Numbered from the stretch's first letter, positions 20,057 to 28,502 are shown. The stretch is 64,000 nucleotides of DNA from Gammaproteobacteria bacterium (GCA_026707445.1 JAPOWV010000071.1:97880-161879); one strand, 5' to 3'. The notes: generated from the sequence alone by a model not told the origin. A program made the numbers and translations.

Positions 20057-20728
20057 ATGCAAAAAATTCCGCAAAAGATGAAACCCAAATACCGCAATCT
20101 GCTGCTCGCAGTCCTCGTCCTGGTCGCCGCGCCCTTTGCGCAGGCCCAGGATGCATCCAACTGGAACTACCAGGAGGGCGTCCACTACGACCGCCTGGTG
20201 CCGGTGCAAGGGACCTCCAGCCCCCCGGACAAGATCGAGGTGGCCGAGTTCTTCTGGTACGGCTGCGTCTATTGCTACCGGATGGACGCCTACGTCGAGG
20301 AGTGGAAGAAGGATCAACCGCAGGAAGTCAACTTCATCAATATCCCGGCGCTGTGGGACCCGACGATGGAAACGCACGCACGGCTGTTTCTGGCGCTGCA
20401 GGCGGTGGGCGAACTGGACGCCGCGCACAGGGACGTGTTCCGTGCGATCCACACCGAAAACCGGTTGCTGCTGCGGCTCGGCGACCAGGAGCGCTTCGCG
20501 CAGCGCTACGGAGTCTCGGCGGACGATTACCGCAACGCCTTCCGGTCATTCTCGGTCGAATCCAGCCTGCGCAGGATCAAGGACCTGATGCGGCGATACC
20601 GCATTCTGGCGGTGCCGGCCTTCGTCGTGAACGGCAAGTACGTGGTGCGCGTGACGCCCGACAGTGACATGCCCCAATTGCTGGAAATCGTGGACGAACT
20701 GGTAGCGCGCGAACTCTCCGAGCGCTGA
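20057..20728 (+). CDS. dsbA: periplasmic thiol:disulfide oxidoreductase DsbA-like, CVYC active site
   Basis: DsbA introduces disulfides into exported proteins. The 223-residue precursor has a basic n-region and a hydrophobic core ending FAQAQ, the likely signal cleavage region. The thioredoxin-fold active site is FFWYGCVYCYRM (C70-C73), and the cis-proline loop is VPAFVVNGKY. Well-studied DsbA proteins have CPHC; CVYC is unusual, and the dipeptide between the cysteines sets the redox potential, so this enzyme may be less oxidising. The ATG at 20057 is preceded by GAGGTGG at good spacing; a second ATG at 20078 lacks one. Confidence 0.92.
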   Translation: MQKIPQKMKPKYRNLLLAVLVLVAAPFAQAQDASNWNYQEGVHYDRLVPVQGTSSPPDKIEVAEFFWYGCVYCYRMDAYVEEWKKDQPQEVNFINIPALWDPTMETHARLFLALQAVGELDAAHRDVFRAIHTENRLLLRLGDQERFAQRYGVSADDYRNAFRSFSVESSLRRIKDLMRRYRILAVPAFVVNGKYVVRVTPDSDMPQLLEIVDELVARELSER

Positions 20729-20743
20729 TCTCGCCGGCGCCCG

Positions 20744-21607
20744 CTATTCGTAGCGGCGCAGGAGCTTGCGGGCCTGGGCCAGGTGCGGCTGGTCCACCAT
20801 TTTTCCGCGAATCGACATGACGCCGGTCTCGCCGGAACGCTCGAAGGCCTCGACGATCTCACGCGCCTCGGCCAGTTGCTCGTCGCTGGGCGTGAACACC
20901 TCGTTGAGGATCTCCACCTGCGCCGGGTGAATCGCCGCGCCGCCGACGTAGCCCATTTCCAGCGCTTCCTCGGCAAAACGGCGGAAGCCGTCCAGGTTGC
21001 GGAAGTCGGCATAGACCGCCTCGATCGCATCCACCTCGGCCACGGTGGCCGCCGCCAGGGTCAGCGCTCGGGCGATTTCGTATAGCGGCAACAGGCTGCC
21101 GTCTTCACGGCGGCGTCGCAGCGCGCCCACGTCGGTCCCCAGGTCCTCCGAACCCCAGCTCAGCGCGGTCAGCCGGGGCAATCCGGGGCGGTACTCGTGC
21201 AGCGACATCAGGCCGCGGGCGGTCTCGCCGGCCAGCGCCAGGATCTTCGCCGGCCCGCTGCGCTTCGGGTCCTCCAACCGGTGCATCAATTCCGCCACGG
21301 CAAAAACGTCGGCCGTGGAACGCGGTTTGGGCAGGACAATACCGTCGGCCGCGCCGGCCATCGCCGCTTCAACATCCTCCCGCCAGTAAGGCGTATGCAG
21401 GCCGTTGATGCGCACCCACAAGGGAGCGCCGTCGCGCGCGGCCGAGCCGAGGTATTCGGCAATCATCTTCCGGGCAACCGGCTTGCGGGCCGGACTTACC
21501 GAGTCCTCCACGTCGAGGATCAGGATGTCGGCGCCGGTCGAGGGTCCCTTGGCGAGCTTGCGCTCGCTGTCGCCGGGCACGAACAGCCAGGATCGCCGTC
21601 CTTTCAT
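20744..21607 (-). CDS. CitE-like HpcH/HpaI aldolase/citrate lyase family protein
   Basis: This is a TIM-barrel enzyme of the CitE group, which cleaves or forms CoA thioesters such as malyl-CoA or citramalyl-CoA, or hydrolyses them. The 287-residue product has RRSWLFVPGDSERKL at the N-terminus, the metal-ligand region LDVEDSVSP, WVRINGL, GIVLPKPRS, LALAGETARGL and LSWGSEDLGTDVG. Stand-alone CitE-like proteins without citF/citD partners, as here, usually act on acyl-CoA esters. Its start overlaps the moaE stop (ATGA), giving a moaD-moaE-citE order with translational coupling. No metabolic link to molybdopterin is known to me. Confidence 0.9.
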   Translation of the reverse strand: MKGRRSWLFVPGDSERKLAKGPSTGADILILDVEDSVSPARKPVARKMIAEYLGSAARDGAPLWVRINGLHTPYWREDVEAAMAGAADGIVLPKPRSTADVFAVAELMHRLEDPKRSGPAKILALAGETARGLMSLHEYRPGLPRLTALSWGSEDLGTDVGALRRRREDGSLLPLYEIARALTLAAATVAEVDAIEAVYADFRNLDGFRRFAEEALEMGYVGGAAIHPAQVEILNEVFTPSDEQLAEAREIVEAFERSGETGVMSIRGKMVDQPHLAQARKLLRRYE

Positions 21608-22035
21608 GCGCCCTCCGGCGGCGCCGCGTTGATCCACTCGGCCGGGCCTTCCGGGTAGTGCTCGCGCTTCCAGATCGGGACGCGCTTCTTCACCTCGTCG
21701 ATGACGAAGCGTGCGGCGGCAAAGGCTTCTTCGCGGTGCCCGGCGGCGACGCCCACCCACACCGCCGGCTCGCCGATCGCCAGGTCGCCGGTGCGATGCA
21801 CGCAGCGCACCTTGCCTACGCCGAACTTCTCCCTGACCTCGCCAAGAACGCGTTCACCTTCGCTTACCGCCAACTCCTCGTAGCACTCGTACTCGAGCCG
21901 GGTCACCGCGCGTCCCTCGTTATGGTTGCGGACGCGCCCGCAGAAGGACACCACGGCGCCGGAAGCCGCATCCTCGAGTCCGGCGATTTCCTCCGCCGGC
22001 ACGATTTCGCTCCGGCTGATGCGGAAATCGCTCAT
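21604..22035 (-). CDS. moaE: molybdopterin synthase catalytic subunit MoaE
   Basis: MoaE binds two MoaD subunits and transfers their thiocarboxylate sulfur to cyclic pyranopterin monophosphate to give molybdopterin. The 143-residue product has GAVVSFCGRVRN near the start, LEYECYEELA, HRTGDLAIGEPAVWVGV and the active-site region VPIWKREHYPEG with the conserved lysine. It overlaps moaD by four bases upstream and the CitE-like gene by four bases downstream. The molybdopterin made here would serve SoxC at 12309-13580. Confidence 0.95.
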   Translation of the reverse strand: MSDFRISRSEIVPAEEIAGLEDAASGAVVSFCGRVRNHNEGRAVTRLEYECYEELAVSEGERVLGEVREKFGVGKVRCVHRTGDLAIGEPAVWVGVAAGHREEAFAAARFVIDEVKKRVPIWKREHYPEGPAEWINAAPPEGA

Positions 22036-22268
22036 CCGCCCGCGACCGGAGGAATGAACACGACGCGGTCGCCGTCGGCAAGGCGCCAGTCCCACGCCCG
22101 GAATTCATCGTTGACCGCAACCTTGAGACCGGTCTGCGCCGGAAGGTCGCGCCGCGGAGCCAACTCGCGGTAGAGCTCCCGCGGCGTGGCCGCGCGCGTC
22201 TCCAGGGTTTCATGTTCCAACCCGGCCCGCTCGCGCAGCATGGCGAAATAGTCAACGCGAACGCGCAT
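22032..22268 (-). CDS. moaD: molybdopterin synthase sulfur-carrier subunit MoaD
   Basis: MoaD is a ubiquitin-fold sulfur carrier whose C-terminal Gly-Gly is adenylated by MoeB and thiocarboxylated. The 78-residue product ends FIPPVAGG, exactly as required, and begins with a beta strand (MRVRVDYFAMLRERAG). It is the first gene of the moaD-moaE-citE unit and is divergent from the nitrilase-family gene across 44 bases. It is a normal molybdenum-cofactor gene and not a candidate modifier for the E1/E2 system at 40186, being far away and co-operonic with moaE. Confidence 0.95.
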   Translation of the reverse strand: MRVRVDYFAMLRERAGLEHETLETRAATPRELYRELAPRRDLPAQTGLKVAVNDEFRAWDWRLADGDRVVFIPPVAGG

Positions 22269-22312
22269 CGTTTGCCGACAGAAATTTCATCGCGTAATGC
22301 TACATTAGCGAC

Positions 22313-23368
22313 ATGAACGAAGAAACGCCGATGGTGCGGGAGGACGGCACCTATCCCGTAGCCGATCTGGTCAAGGACACGATCACCGTGTCCGTGGTGC
22401 AAACGAGGGTCCGGGCGGTCAACGGCGAAAATCCCGAACCCGACCTGAAAGCCAATCTCCAGTACATGCTGGAGTGCATGGACGCCGCGCAAGGCTATGG
22501 CGGGCGAAGCGATCTGCTGCTGTTTCACGAGTTTCCGATCACCGGCTTCAGCCTGTGGACGCGCGAGCAGCATCACCGTCTGGCCATCGAGGTGCCCGGG
22601 CCGGAGACCGAAGCGGTGGCCGAGAAGGCAAAGCAGTACGGCTGCTACGTGGCTTTCGGCACCTACGCGAAGGACGCCGACTGGCCGGGGCACATCCTGC
22701 ACCTGATGGTCATGATCGGTCCCGACGGCGAACTGGCCGCACGCCACTGGAAGCAGCGCAACGTGCGCGGCATGTTCCCCGGCGGCGAGCAATACACGAC
22801 GGCCGTTTACGACGTGCTGGACCAGTTCGTCGAAATGTACGGGCAGGACGCAGTGATACCCGTTGCCCGCACCGGCATCGGCAACATCGCGCTTTCCGCG
22901 GTGCAGTTCGAGCCGGAACTGTTTCGCTGCATGGCGTTCAAGGGCGCGGAGATCATCTGCCGCGTGGCCACCGGCGGGTTCGAGTACGAGGACATGCGCC
23001 TGACCTCGTACCACAACAGCCTGTACACGCTGATCTGCAACAATTCCGTGTCCACGCACGACCGCAACCCGGGCTTCCTGGAAGACACGGCCTATGGCGG
23101 ACCCGGGCGCTCGGCGATCTTCGGCCCGCGCGGCGTTGAACTGGCCAAGGCCGGCGCATTCGAGACCCGGCGCACCGCGACCATCCCGATCGCGGATTTC
23201 CGAAGCAAGCACCGGATTCCCGATCTGCACATGTCGCTCTACCGGCCGGTGCTGGACCAGTACCGCGAACGCTACGATCCCAACGGCTACGCGGAATCGA
23301 TACCGCAAAGCCGCCTCGACGCCTACAAGCAGTTCGTGGCCCGGTCGCGCTGGACGCACTACTGGTAG
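22313..23368 (+). CDS. nitrilase-superfamily (CN-hydrolase) protein with catalytic Cys replaced by Ser
   Basis: Nitrilase-fold enzymes hydrolyse amides or nitriles with a Glu-Lys-Cys triad. In this 351-residue protein the glutamate (E73 in LLLFHEFPITG) and lysine (K147 in HWKQRNVRG) are present. The nucleophile position reads GNIALSAVQFEPELF, with S195 where amidases have the cysteine of the C-x-x-x-x-x-P-E pattern. The downstream MAFKGAEIICR strand matches aliphatic amidases and formamidases. It may be a non-hydrolytic or altered enzyme. The MBL hydrolase gene follows after 14 bases, so the two probably act on a common substrate, which I cannot name. Confidence 0.82.
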   Translation: MNEETPMVREDGTYPVADLVKDTITVSVVQTRVRAVNGENPEPDLKANLQYMLECMDAAQGYGGRSDLLLFHEFPITGFSLWTREQHHRLAIEVPGPETEAVAEKAKQYGCYVAFGTYAKDADWPGHILHLMVMIGPDGELAARHWKQRNVRGMFPGGEQYTTAVYDVLDQFVEMYGQDAVIPVARTGIGNIALSAVQFEPELFRCMAFKGAEIICRVATGGFEYEDMRLTSYHNSLYTLICNNSVSTHDRNPGFLEDTAYGGPGRSAIFGPRGVELAKAGAFETRRTATIPIADFRSKHRIPDLHMSLYRPVLDQYRERYDPNGYAESIPQSRLDAYKQFVARSRWTHYW

Positions 23369-23382
23369 CCGGAGGCCGCGCC

Positions 23383-24264
23383 ATGATCAAACTGGGTCCC
23401 TACGAGATTCACCGTATCGAGGAACTGATACTCCCGTATGCCGGCTACGCCGACCTGATTCCGGACATGCCGGCGGAATTGCTCGACGAACACCGCGACG
23501 TGCTCACCGAGCACCAGCTCCAGGCCGAGAGCGGCCGGATCGTGCTCAGCTTCCATAGCTGGCTGATCCGCACCCGCCATCACTGGATCCTGATCGACAC
23601 CTGCATCGGCAACCACAAGATCTACGAACGCACGGAACTGGCCGCCTTCAGCCAGCTCGACACGGCGTACCTGACCCGGCTGCGAGGAGCCGGCGCCGCG
23701 CCGGAAGACATCGACTACGTGTTCTGCACCCACCTGCACTTCGACCACTGCGGCTGGAACACGTCTCTGGTGGACGGCCGCTGGCAGCCGACCTTCCCGA
23801 ACGCGCGCTACCTCTGCCACCGCAGGGAGCTGGAGCACTGGTCCAGTGCGCAGGGCGACGATTACGACATGGGTCCCAACAGCGGGGTGTTCGACGCGAA
23901 CGTCCAGCCCCTGATCGAGGCAGGGCTGCTGGAGGGCGTCGATGACGGATACGAAATCGAGGACGGCGTTCGCCTGCGGCTGGCCGCCGGCCACACCCCC
24001 GGCCACACGGTCCTCGAACTCGGCAGGGAGGGATCGCACGGGCTGTTCTCGGGCGATCTCATTCACGCCGTAATGCAGGTCTACGGGCCGCAGTACACGA
24101 CGGTCTTCTGCAACAAGGGCGAAGAGGCAGCCGAAACCCGCCGCCAGACCCTGGAACGGATCGCCGACCGCTCGACCCTGCTGTTCCCCGCGCACTTCGG
24201 CCACCCGCACTACGGTCGCGTAGAGTCCACCGCCTCCGGCTTCAGGTTCGTCTTCGCCCCATAG
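23383..24264 (+). CDS. MBL-fold metallo-hydrolase
   Basis: This is a zinc hydrolase of the metallo-beta-lactamase fold, 293 residues. The primary metal motif THLHFDHCGWN is complete; further ligands are in AGHTPGHT, FSGDLIH and PAHFGHP. It resembles lactonase or quorum-quenching-like members such as AiiA-type proteins (LIDTCIGNHK, then FPNARYLCHRRELEHW), but the substrate cannot be deduced. It has no signal peptide and so is cytoplasmic. It is the second gene of the unit beginning at 22313. Confidence 0.9.
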   Translation: MIKLGPYEIHRIEELILPYAGYADLIPDMPAELLDEHRDVLTEHQLQAESGRIVLSFHSWLIRTRHHWILIDTCIGNHKIYERTELAAFSQLDTAYLTRLRGAGAAPEDIDYVFCTHLHFDHCGWNTSLVDGRWQPTFPNARYLCHRRELEHWSSAQGDDYDMGPNSGVFDANVQPLIEAGLLEGVDDGYEIEDGVRLRLAAGHTPGHTVLELGREGSHGLFSGDLIHAVMQVYGPQYTTVFCNKGEEAAETRRQTLERIADRSTLLFPAHFGHPHYGRVESTASGFRFVFAP

Positions 24265-24347
24265 CCTGGGAGCGAGGGCATGTCCCTCGCAGCGTCCCGC
24301 CTTCGTCGAGGGCGGAACGCTGTGGGGGCAATGCCCCCACTCCCGGG
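24265..24347. repeat. structured palindromic repeat, copy 1 (compound hairpin between convergent genes)
   Basis: Three adjacent hairpins are enclosed by an outer stem. The outer arms are CCTGGGA (24265-24271) and TCCCGGG (24341-24347), with one wobble pair. Inside are GCGAGGG/CCCTCGC (24272-24290), AGCGT...ACGCT enclosing CCGCC/GGCGG (24291-24321), and GTGGGGGC/GCCCCCAC (24322-24340). The element fills the gap between the converging MBL and hemH genes, so it may also end transcription in both directions, though there is no T-run. It shares its architecture and the GAGGGCGG...ACG core with the copies at 46531 and 62918. Confidence 0.75.
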
Positions 24348-24351
24348 AGCG

Positions 24352-25416
24352 CTAATGCAAGTCTTGCGTGTTCGGGCAGGTACCGAACTGCATGGGACAG
24401 CGCCGCGGCCCGATGTCCGAAGCCACCCCTTCCCTGCCGATGGCGCTTCGAACCAGGTCGCCCAGTCCCCGGACAAAGTCGCAATCGACCGCGACGGTGG
24501 GACACCGCGTGAAGAACGGAACACCGGTACGGGCGGCGATCTCGCGGAATTCCATGTCGATTTCAACCAGCGTTTCCACATGCTCGGAAACGAACGCGAT
24601 CGGCACCACCACGACAGGCTGGCCCGCCACGCCGGCGCGTCGCACTTCGTCTTCGGTTGACGGACCGATCCACTGCACCGGGCCCACCCGGCTCTGGTAA
24701 CAGGTCAACCAATCCAGTCCGGGACGGCCCAGCGCCTCCACGATGGCCGCGGAGGTCATCTCCACCTGCCACTCGTAGGGGTCCCCGGCGTTGATGGTGC
24801 GCTGCGGCAAGGCATGCGCCGAAAGCAACAACCGCGGGTCGCCGTGGTGCGATGCCTCATCCAGAGCCTTCCGTATGTTGGCGACAGTCGCGTCCAGAAA
24901 GCCGTGGTGCGCCGGGTAGCAACAGACGATGTCCTGCGGCGCAGTCAGTCCCTGCCTGCTCGCCGCTTCCCTGAAGGCCCTTACCGAAGTGCCGGTGGTC
25001 GTGGTCGAAAACTGCGGATACAGCGGCAGCAGCACGATGCGGTCCGGCTCGAAGCCCTTGATCCTGCTCACGGTCTCGCTGACCAGCGGGTGCCAGTAGC
25101 GCATGAAAACGAAGACTTCCACGTGCTCGGCCGTGTCGGCAATTTCCTTCTTCAGCGCCTCGGCCTGTTCCACCGTTGCCGGCAAGAGCGCGGAGCCGCC
25201 GCCCACCTTCCGGTAGATCTCCTCGCTCGTGGCGGCACGCCGGGCCGTGATCAACCGCGCCGCAATCCAGCGGAAGGGATTGGGCATGCGCAGGATCGCG
25301 GGATCGCTGAACAGATTGAGCAGAAACGGGCGGATGGCTTCAGGCGTGTCCGGCCCGCCCAGGTTGAAAATCACCACGGCAAGCTTGCGTGGCTTCGCGG
25401 ACGGCGTATCGACCAA
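24352..25416 (-). CDS. hemH: ferrochelatase HemH
   Basis: Ferrochelatase inserts Fe2+ into protoporphyrin IX, the last step of haem synthesis. The 354-residue product shows VVIFNLGGPD at the start, RYWHPLVSE, LPLYPQFSTTTTGTS, the catalytic histidine region LLLSAHALPQRTINAGDPY, TCYQSRVGPVQWIGPST and the metal-site VPIAFVSEHVETLVEID. The C-terminus ends RRCPMQFGTCPN; paired cysteines here recall ferrochelatases that bind a [2Fe-2S] cluster, but only part of such a motif can be seen. The RCCR-like gene lies 41 bases upstream on the same strand. Confidence 0.96.
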   Translation of the reverse strand: MVDTPSAKPRKLAVVIFNLGGPDTPEAIRPFLLNLFSDPAILRMPNPFRWIAARLITARRAATSEEIYRKVGGGSALLPATVEQAEALKKEIADTAEHVEVFVFMRYWHPLVSETVSRIKGFEPDRIVLLPLYPQFSTTTTGTSVRAFREAASRQGLTAPQDIVCCYPAHHGFLDATVANIRKALDEASHHGDPRLLLSAHALPQRTINAGDPYEWQVEMTSAAIVEALGRPGLDWLTCYQSRVGPVQWIGPSTEDEVRRAGVAGQPVVVVPIAFVSEHVETLVEIDMEFREIAARTGVPFFTRCPTVAVDCDFVRGLGDLVRSAIGREGVASDIGPRRCPMQFGTCPNTQDLH

Positions 25417-25457
25417 GGCCGCTTCCCCTTGCCTGAGTTACGGTTGAACGGCGGCGC

Positions 25458-26270
25458 TCAGGAGCCCGCCAGCGCCTCGCGGATCTGCTCCGTGCCGATG
25501 CGCAGTTCGAGCATACGCTGGAACTCTTCCTCGCCGAAGACTTTTTGGGGCAGGACGTTCATCGGATCGAGCCGGTAACCCAGCTCCCGCACCCGGAAGT
25601 CGAAATCGCGCTGCGCGGCGCGTTCGTCTTCAGGGACCGGTTCGGCCTCGTCCAGCCAGCCGAACCAGCGGTCGAGGAATCCCTCCAGGTATTGCTCGCA
25701 CAGATCGATGTTGGCGTCCGTCAGTTCCGCCGTGTGGCTGATGCACACCGGCGACATCAGCGCTCTAAGGTAGGCGCCGTGGCTGACATACTGGGTAAAT
25801 GCCGGATTGCCCTGGAACTCGAGGTAGGCGGCGTTGGCCGGCTCGTAGTAGCGTTCCAGGTAGTCCGGATTGACCCGAAGGTCCACGCGCGGCGTGTATT
25901 CGGCGTAGAAGAACAGCCGCGGAATCGTCCCGAAGATCACCGCCAGGTGCGGCACGCGGTTCTGTTCGCCCAGAAACACCGTGGCGTTGATGTCCAGGAT
26001 GCTCGCATGGCGGTTGCCGATCCACGAATGAACCAGCCACGGAACCTTCGGGCTGCTGTATGCCTGAAACGACCCCTCCATTGCGCCGTCCGGCGAGGTG
26101 TAGTACTCCCGCCCTTCGCAACTGGGATGCAGTTCGGACGGAAACCGCTTACGCACGCGATCGACGATCCCGGTCTGGATCCCCCAGCATCGCTTCCAGG
26201 CGGCGGAAACGTCCACCTGCGGGTTTTCCGCAAGAAACTCCATGATCGTCTTGACTTCGGTCTTTGTCAT
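25458..26270 (-). CDS. red chlorophyll catabolite reductase-like protein (bilin reductase superfamily)
   Basis: This 270-residue protein resembles plant red chlorophyll catabolite reductase (RCCR, ACD2 in Arabidopsis). Plant RCCR uses ferredoxin to reduce an open-chain tetrapyrrole from chlorophyll breakdown. Shared landmarks, from memory of the plant sequence, are a SWI segment about a third of the way in, a run like DLRVNPDYLERYYEP (plant: DLVLNPDYLKEYYQ), and YVSHGAYLRALMSPVCIS (plant: YVSPSLFVRSAFSPTAS). The plant residue reported as catalytic Glu154 appears to be isoleucine here. There is no signal or transit peptide. It lies directly upstream of hemH, a fitting tetrapyrrole context. The start is the ATG at 26270. 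Confidence 0.62.
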   Translation of the reverse strand: MTKTEVKTIMEFLAENPQVDVSAAWKRCWGIQTGIVDRVRKRFPSELHPSCEGREYYTSPDGAMEGSFQAYSSPKVPWLVHSWIGNRHASILDINATVFLGEQNRVPHLAVIFGTIPRLFFYAEYTPRVDLRVNPDYLERYYEPANAAYLEFQGNPAFTQYVSHGAYLRALMSPVCISHTAELTDANIDLCEQYLEGFLDRWFGWLDEAEPVPEDERAAQRDFDFRVRELGYRLDPMNVLPQKVFGEEEFQRMLELRIGTEQIREALAGS

Positions 26271-26405
26271 AGGCTCCGCTGCTCCTCGCAAACCACTCCC
26301 GGCGGTCGGCCGCATATTGCATCAACAAGTCCTCGCAGACAACTTCCGCCGCTAACGCCTCCGCCGACAGCGCGTAAACTTCCCGCCGGGGAAGCGGGGA
26401 GTCCG

Positions 26406-26846
26406 ATGCACGCGACGAGGCGGAGCTTTATTGGTGGCGTGTGGGCGCTGCCGGCGCTGGGCATCGGCGGCTGGGCGGGAGCGTACGAAGCGCTGGAGCG
26501 GTTTCGGGCGCTGTCGGCGCGGCTGACGGGATTCCCGGCAGCGTCGCTCGACCCCGCACTGGCGGGCGATCTGCTCGACGCGCTGCGGGCCACGGGCGAA
26601 GGCGCCGGTCTGGACGATTTGACTGACGGAACGGCGGACGGAGTGCTCGGCGGCCTTGCCGCGCAGATCATCGCGGCCTGGTATTCGGGCATCCACCCCA
26701 CGGCGGATGGCCCGGCGGCCCGCGCTTATCGCGAGGCGCTCGTGTGGCAGGCGCTGGAGTTCGCGCACGCGCCCGGCTATTGCAGTACGGAACTCAACGA
26801 CTGGAGCCGTCCGCCGGCGGGCGCCGGCCCGGATGCCATAACGTGA
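26406..26846 (+). CDS. small subunit of a membrane-bound GMC-type dehydrogenase (FAD-SLDH family)
   Basis: The 146-residue product has a twin-arginine signal (TRRSFIGG) and matches the small gamma-type subunits of sorbitol and fructose dehydrogenases. Recognisable parts are FRALSARLTGF, LDPALAGDLLDALRATG, AQIIAAWYSGIHP, and a C-terminal region with a YREALVWQAL stretch. These subunits carry their FAD-binding partner across the membrane by hitch-hiking on the Tat signal. The partner gene begins within its stop codon (GTGA). No cytochrome subunit gene follows, so the electron acceptor is unknown. Confidence 0.85.
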   Translation: MHATRRSFIGGVWALPALGIGGWAGAYEALERFRALSARLTGFPAASLDPALAGDLLDALRATGEGAGLDDLTDGTADGVLGGLAAQIIAAWYSGIHPTADGPAARAYREALVWQALEFAHAPGYCSTELNDWSRPPAGAGPDAIT

Positions 26847-28459
26847 GTGACATAACCGCCGATGCGGTTGTAGTGGGTTCCGGATTCGCCGGGGCGCTGC
26901 TGGCCGACCGGCTAGCCGCCCAGGGCATCCGCACCGCCATCCTGGAAGCCGGCCCCCGCGTGAATCGGGCGCACGCCTTCGAGACTTTTCTCAGCGCGGT
27001 CGTCAAGACGCCGGAGAGTCCTTACGAACGCTCGCCGGAAGCCGACTTTCCGATGAGCGAGGACCCCGATCACTGGTATCGCCAATCGGGGCCGGACAAG
27101 TTCAAGAGTACCTATCTCAAGGCGGTGGGCGGCACCTCATGGCATTGGCTGGGCACCTGCGTGCGCTTTCTGCCGAGCGATTTCCGGCTGCAAAGCCGGT
27201 TCGGATGCGGCGTGGACTGGCCCATGGGCTACGACGAAATCGAGCCGTTTTACGTCGCGGCCGAGCGCGAACTCGGCGTGGCGGGAGATTCGGCGGACGA
27301 CCTGGGTTCGCCGCGCTCCGGTCCGTACCCGATGCCGCCCATCCGGGCCAGCTGGCTGGACGGCGTGTGCAAGCGCGCGCTGGCCGACACACCCTGGCGC
27401 GTACAGCCCACGCCGCAGGCGCGCAACTCCGAAGTGCACCAGGGCCGCCCGGCGTGCTGCGGCAGCGCCAGTTGCATCCCGATCTGTCCGGTGGCCGCCA
27501 AGTACGACGCGACGGTTCACCTGCGCCGGGCCGAGGCGCGGGGCGCCGCGCTTCATGAGCAAACCACCGCCACTTTCGTGGACACCGGCGACGACATGCG
27601 GGTGACGGCGATCCGCTTCACCCGCCCGGACGGCAGCCGCGGCGTGGCGCGTGGACGGGTCTACGTGCTCGCGGCCAATGCCGTGGAAACCCCGCGCCTG
27701 CTGCTTCACTCCCGCTCGGAGCGCACGCCCGACGGCGTGGCCAATGCCTCGGAACAGGTGGGCCGCAACCTGATGGATCATCCCATTCAGTTGAGTTGGG
27801 CGCTGGCGGAGGGCCCGGTATGGCCGTATCGCGGGCCGCTCGCGACTTCGGCCATCGAGAACACTCGTGACGGGCCGTTCCGGCGCCAGCGGTCGGCGTT
27901 GAGAATCGAGATCGGCAATGACGGCTGGACCTGGCCCACCGGCGGCGCCATTACGCTTGGCGGGCGGTTGGCGCGGCGCGGATTGCGAGGCAGGGCGCTG
28001 CGGGCCGCGGTCGCCGATCACGCGGCCCGCGAGGTGCGGCTGGCAGCGCTGACCGAACAGCTTCCGGACCCGGACAATCGCGTGATGCTCGACCAGCGCG
28101 AGCGCGACCCCTTCGGCGTTCCGCTACCGCAAATGCGCTACCGGGTGGGCGCCTATGCGCGCGGCGGCCTGGCCGAGGCGCGCAGGATTCACGATCGGAT
28201 TTTCGCCCGCCTGAAGGCATCCGAAGCGCACCACAGCGACACCTGGCAGGGCGCGGGCCACATCCTCGGCACCACCCGCATGGGCAACGACCCCCGGGGC
28301 TCGGTGGTGGACCGCGATCTGCGCTGCCACGACCACCGGAACCTTTTTCTGGTGGGCGGCGGAGCGTTCCCCACCGGTTCCACCGCGAACCCCACGCTCA
28401 CCATCGCGGCGCTGGCGCTGCGCGCCGCCGGGACCATAACGGCCACGCTTTCGGCATGA
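26843..28459 (+). CDS. GMC-family FAD-dependent dehydrogenase, catalytic subunit
   Basis: This is the large subunit of a periplasmic sugar or polyol dehydrogenase. The 538-residue product starts at the GTG overlapping the small-subunit stop. It has the FAD motif VVVGSGFAGALLADRL, the GGTSWHWLG loop, a cysteine cluster ACCGSASCIPICP that matches the [3Fe-4S] site of fructose dehydrogenase-type enzymes, and the GMC C-terminal signatures GTTRMGNDP and ANPTLTIAALALR. It has no signal of its own and presumably is exported with the small subunit. The substrate is not deducible. Confidence 0.92.
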   Translation: MSDITADAVVVGSGFAGALLADRLAAQGIRTAILEAGPRVNRAHAFETFLSAVVKTPESPYERSPEADFPMSEDPDHWYRQSGPDKFKSTYLKAVGGTSWHWLGTCVRFLPSDFRLQSRFGCGVDWPMGYDEIEPFYVAAERELGVAGDSADDLGSPRSGPYPMPPIRASWLDGVCKRALADTPWRVQPTPQARNSEVHQGRPACCGSASCIPICPVAAKYDATVHLRRAEARGAALHEQTTATFVDTGDDMRVTAIRFTRPDGSRGVARGRVYVLAANAVETPRLLLHSRSERTPDGVANASEQVGRNLMDHPIQLSWALAEGPVWPYRGPLATSAIENTRDGPFRRQRSALRIEIGNDGWTWPTGGAITLGGRLARRGLRGRALRAAVADHAAREVRLAALTEQLPDPDNRVMLDQRERDPFGVPLPQMRYRVGAYARGGLAEARRIHDRIFARLKASEAHHSDTWQGAGHILGTTRMGNDPRGSVVDRDLRCHDHRNLFLVGGGAFPTGSTANPTLTIAALALRAAGTITATLSA

Positions 28460-28502
28460 AAGAAACCGACCCCATGCCGTGCAGCGAGCGGATGGGGCGA
28501 GC

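Noticed and set aside
22032..22268. MoaD (Gly-Gly terminus) as the modifier used by the E1/E2 protein at 40186.
   Set aside because: It is co-operonic with moaE 18 kb away and is fully explained by molybdopterin synthesis.
21920..23359. 479-codon minus-strand frame across moaE, moaD and the nitrilase-family gene.
   Set aside because: It spans three recognised genes in other frames and has no homology-like segment.
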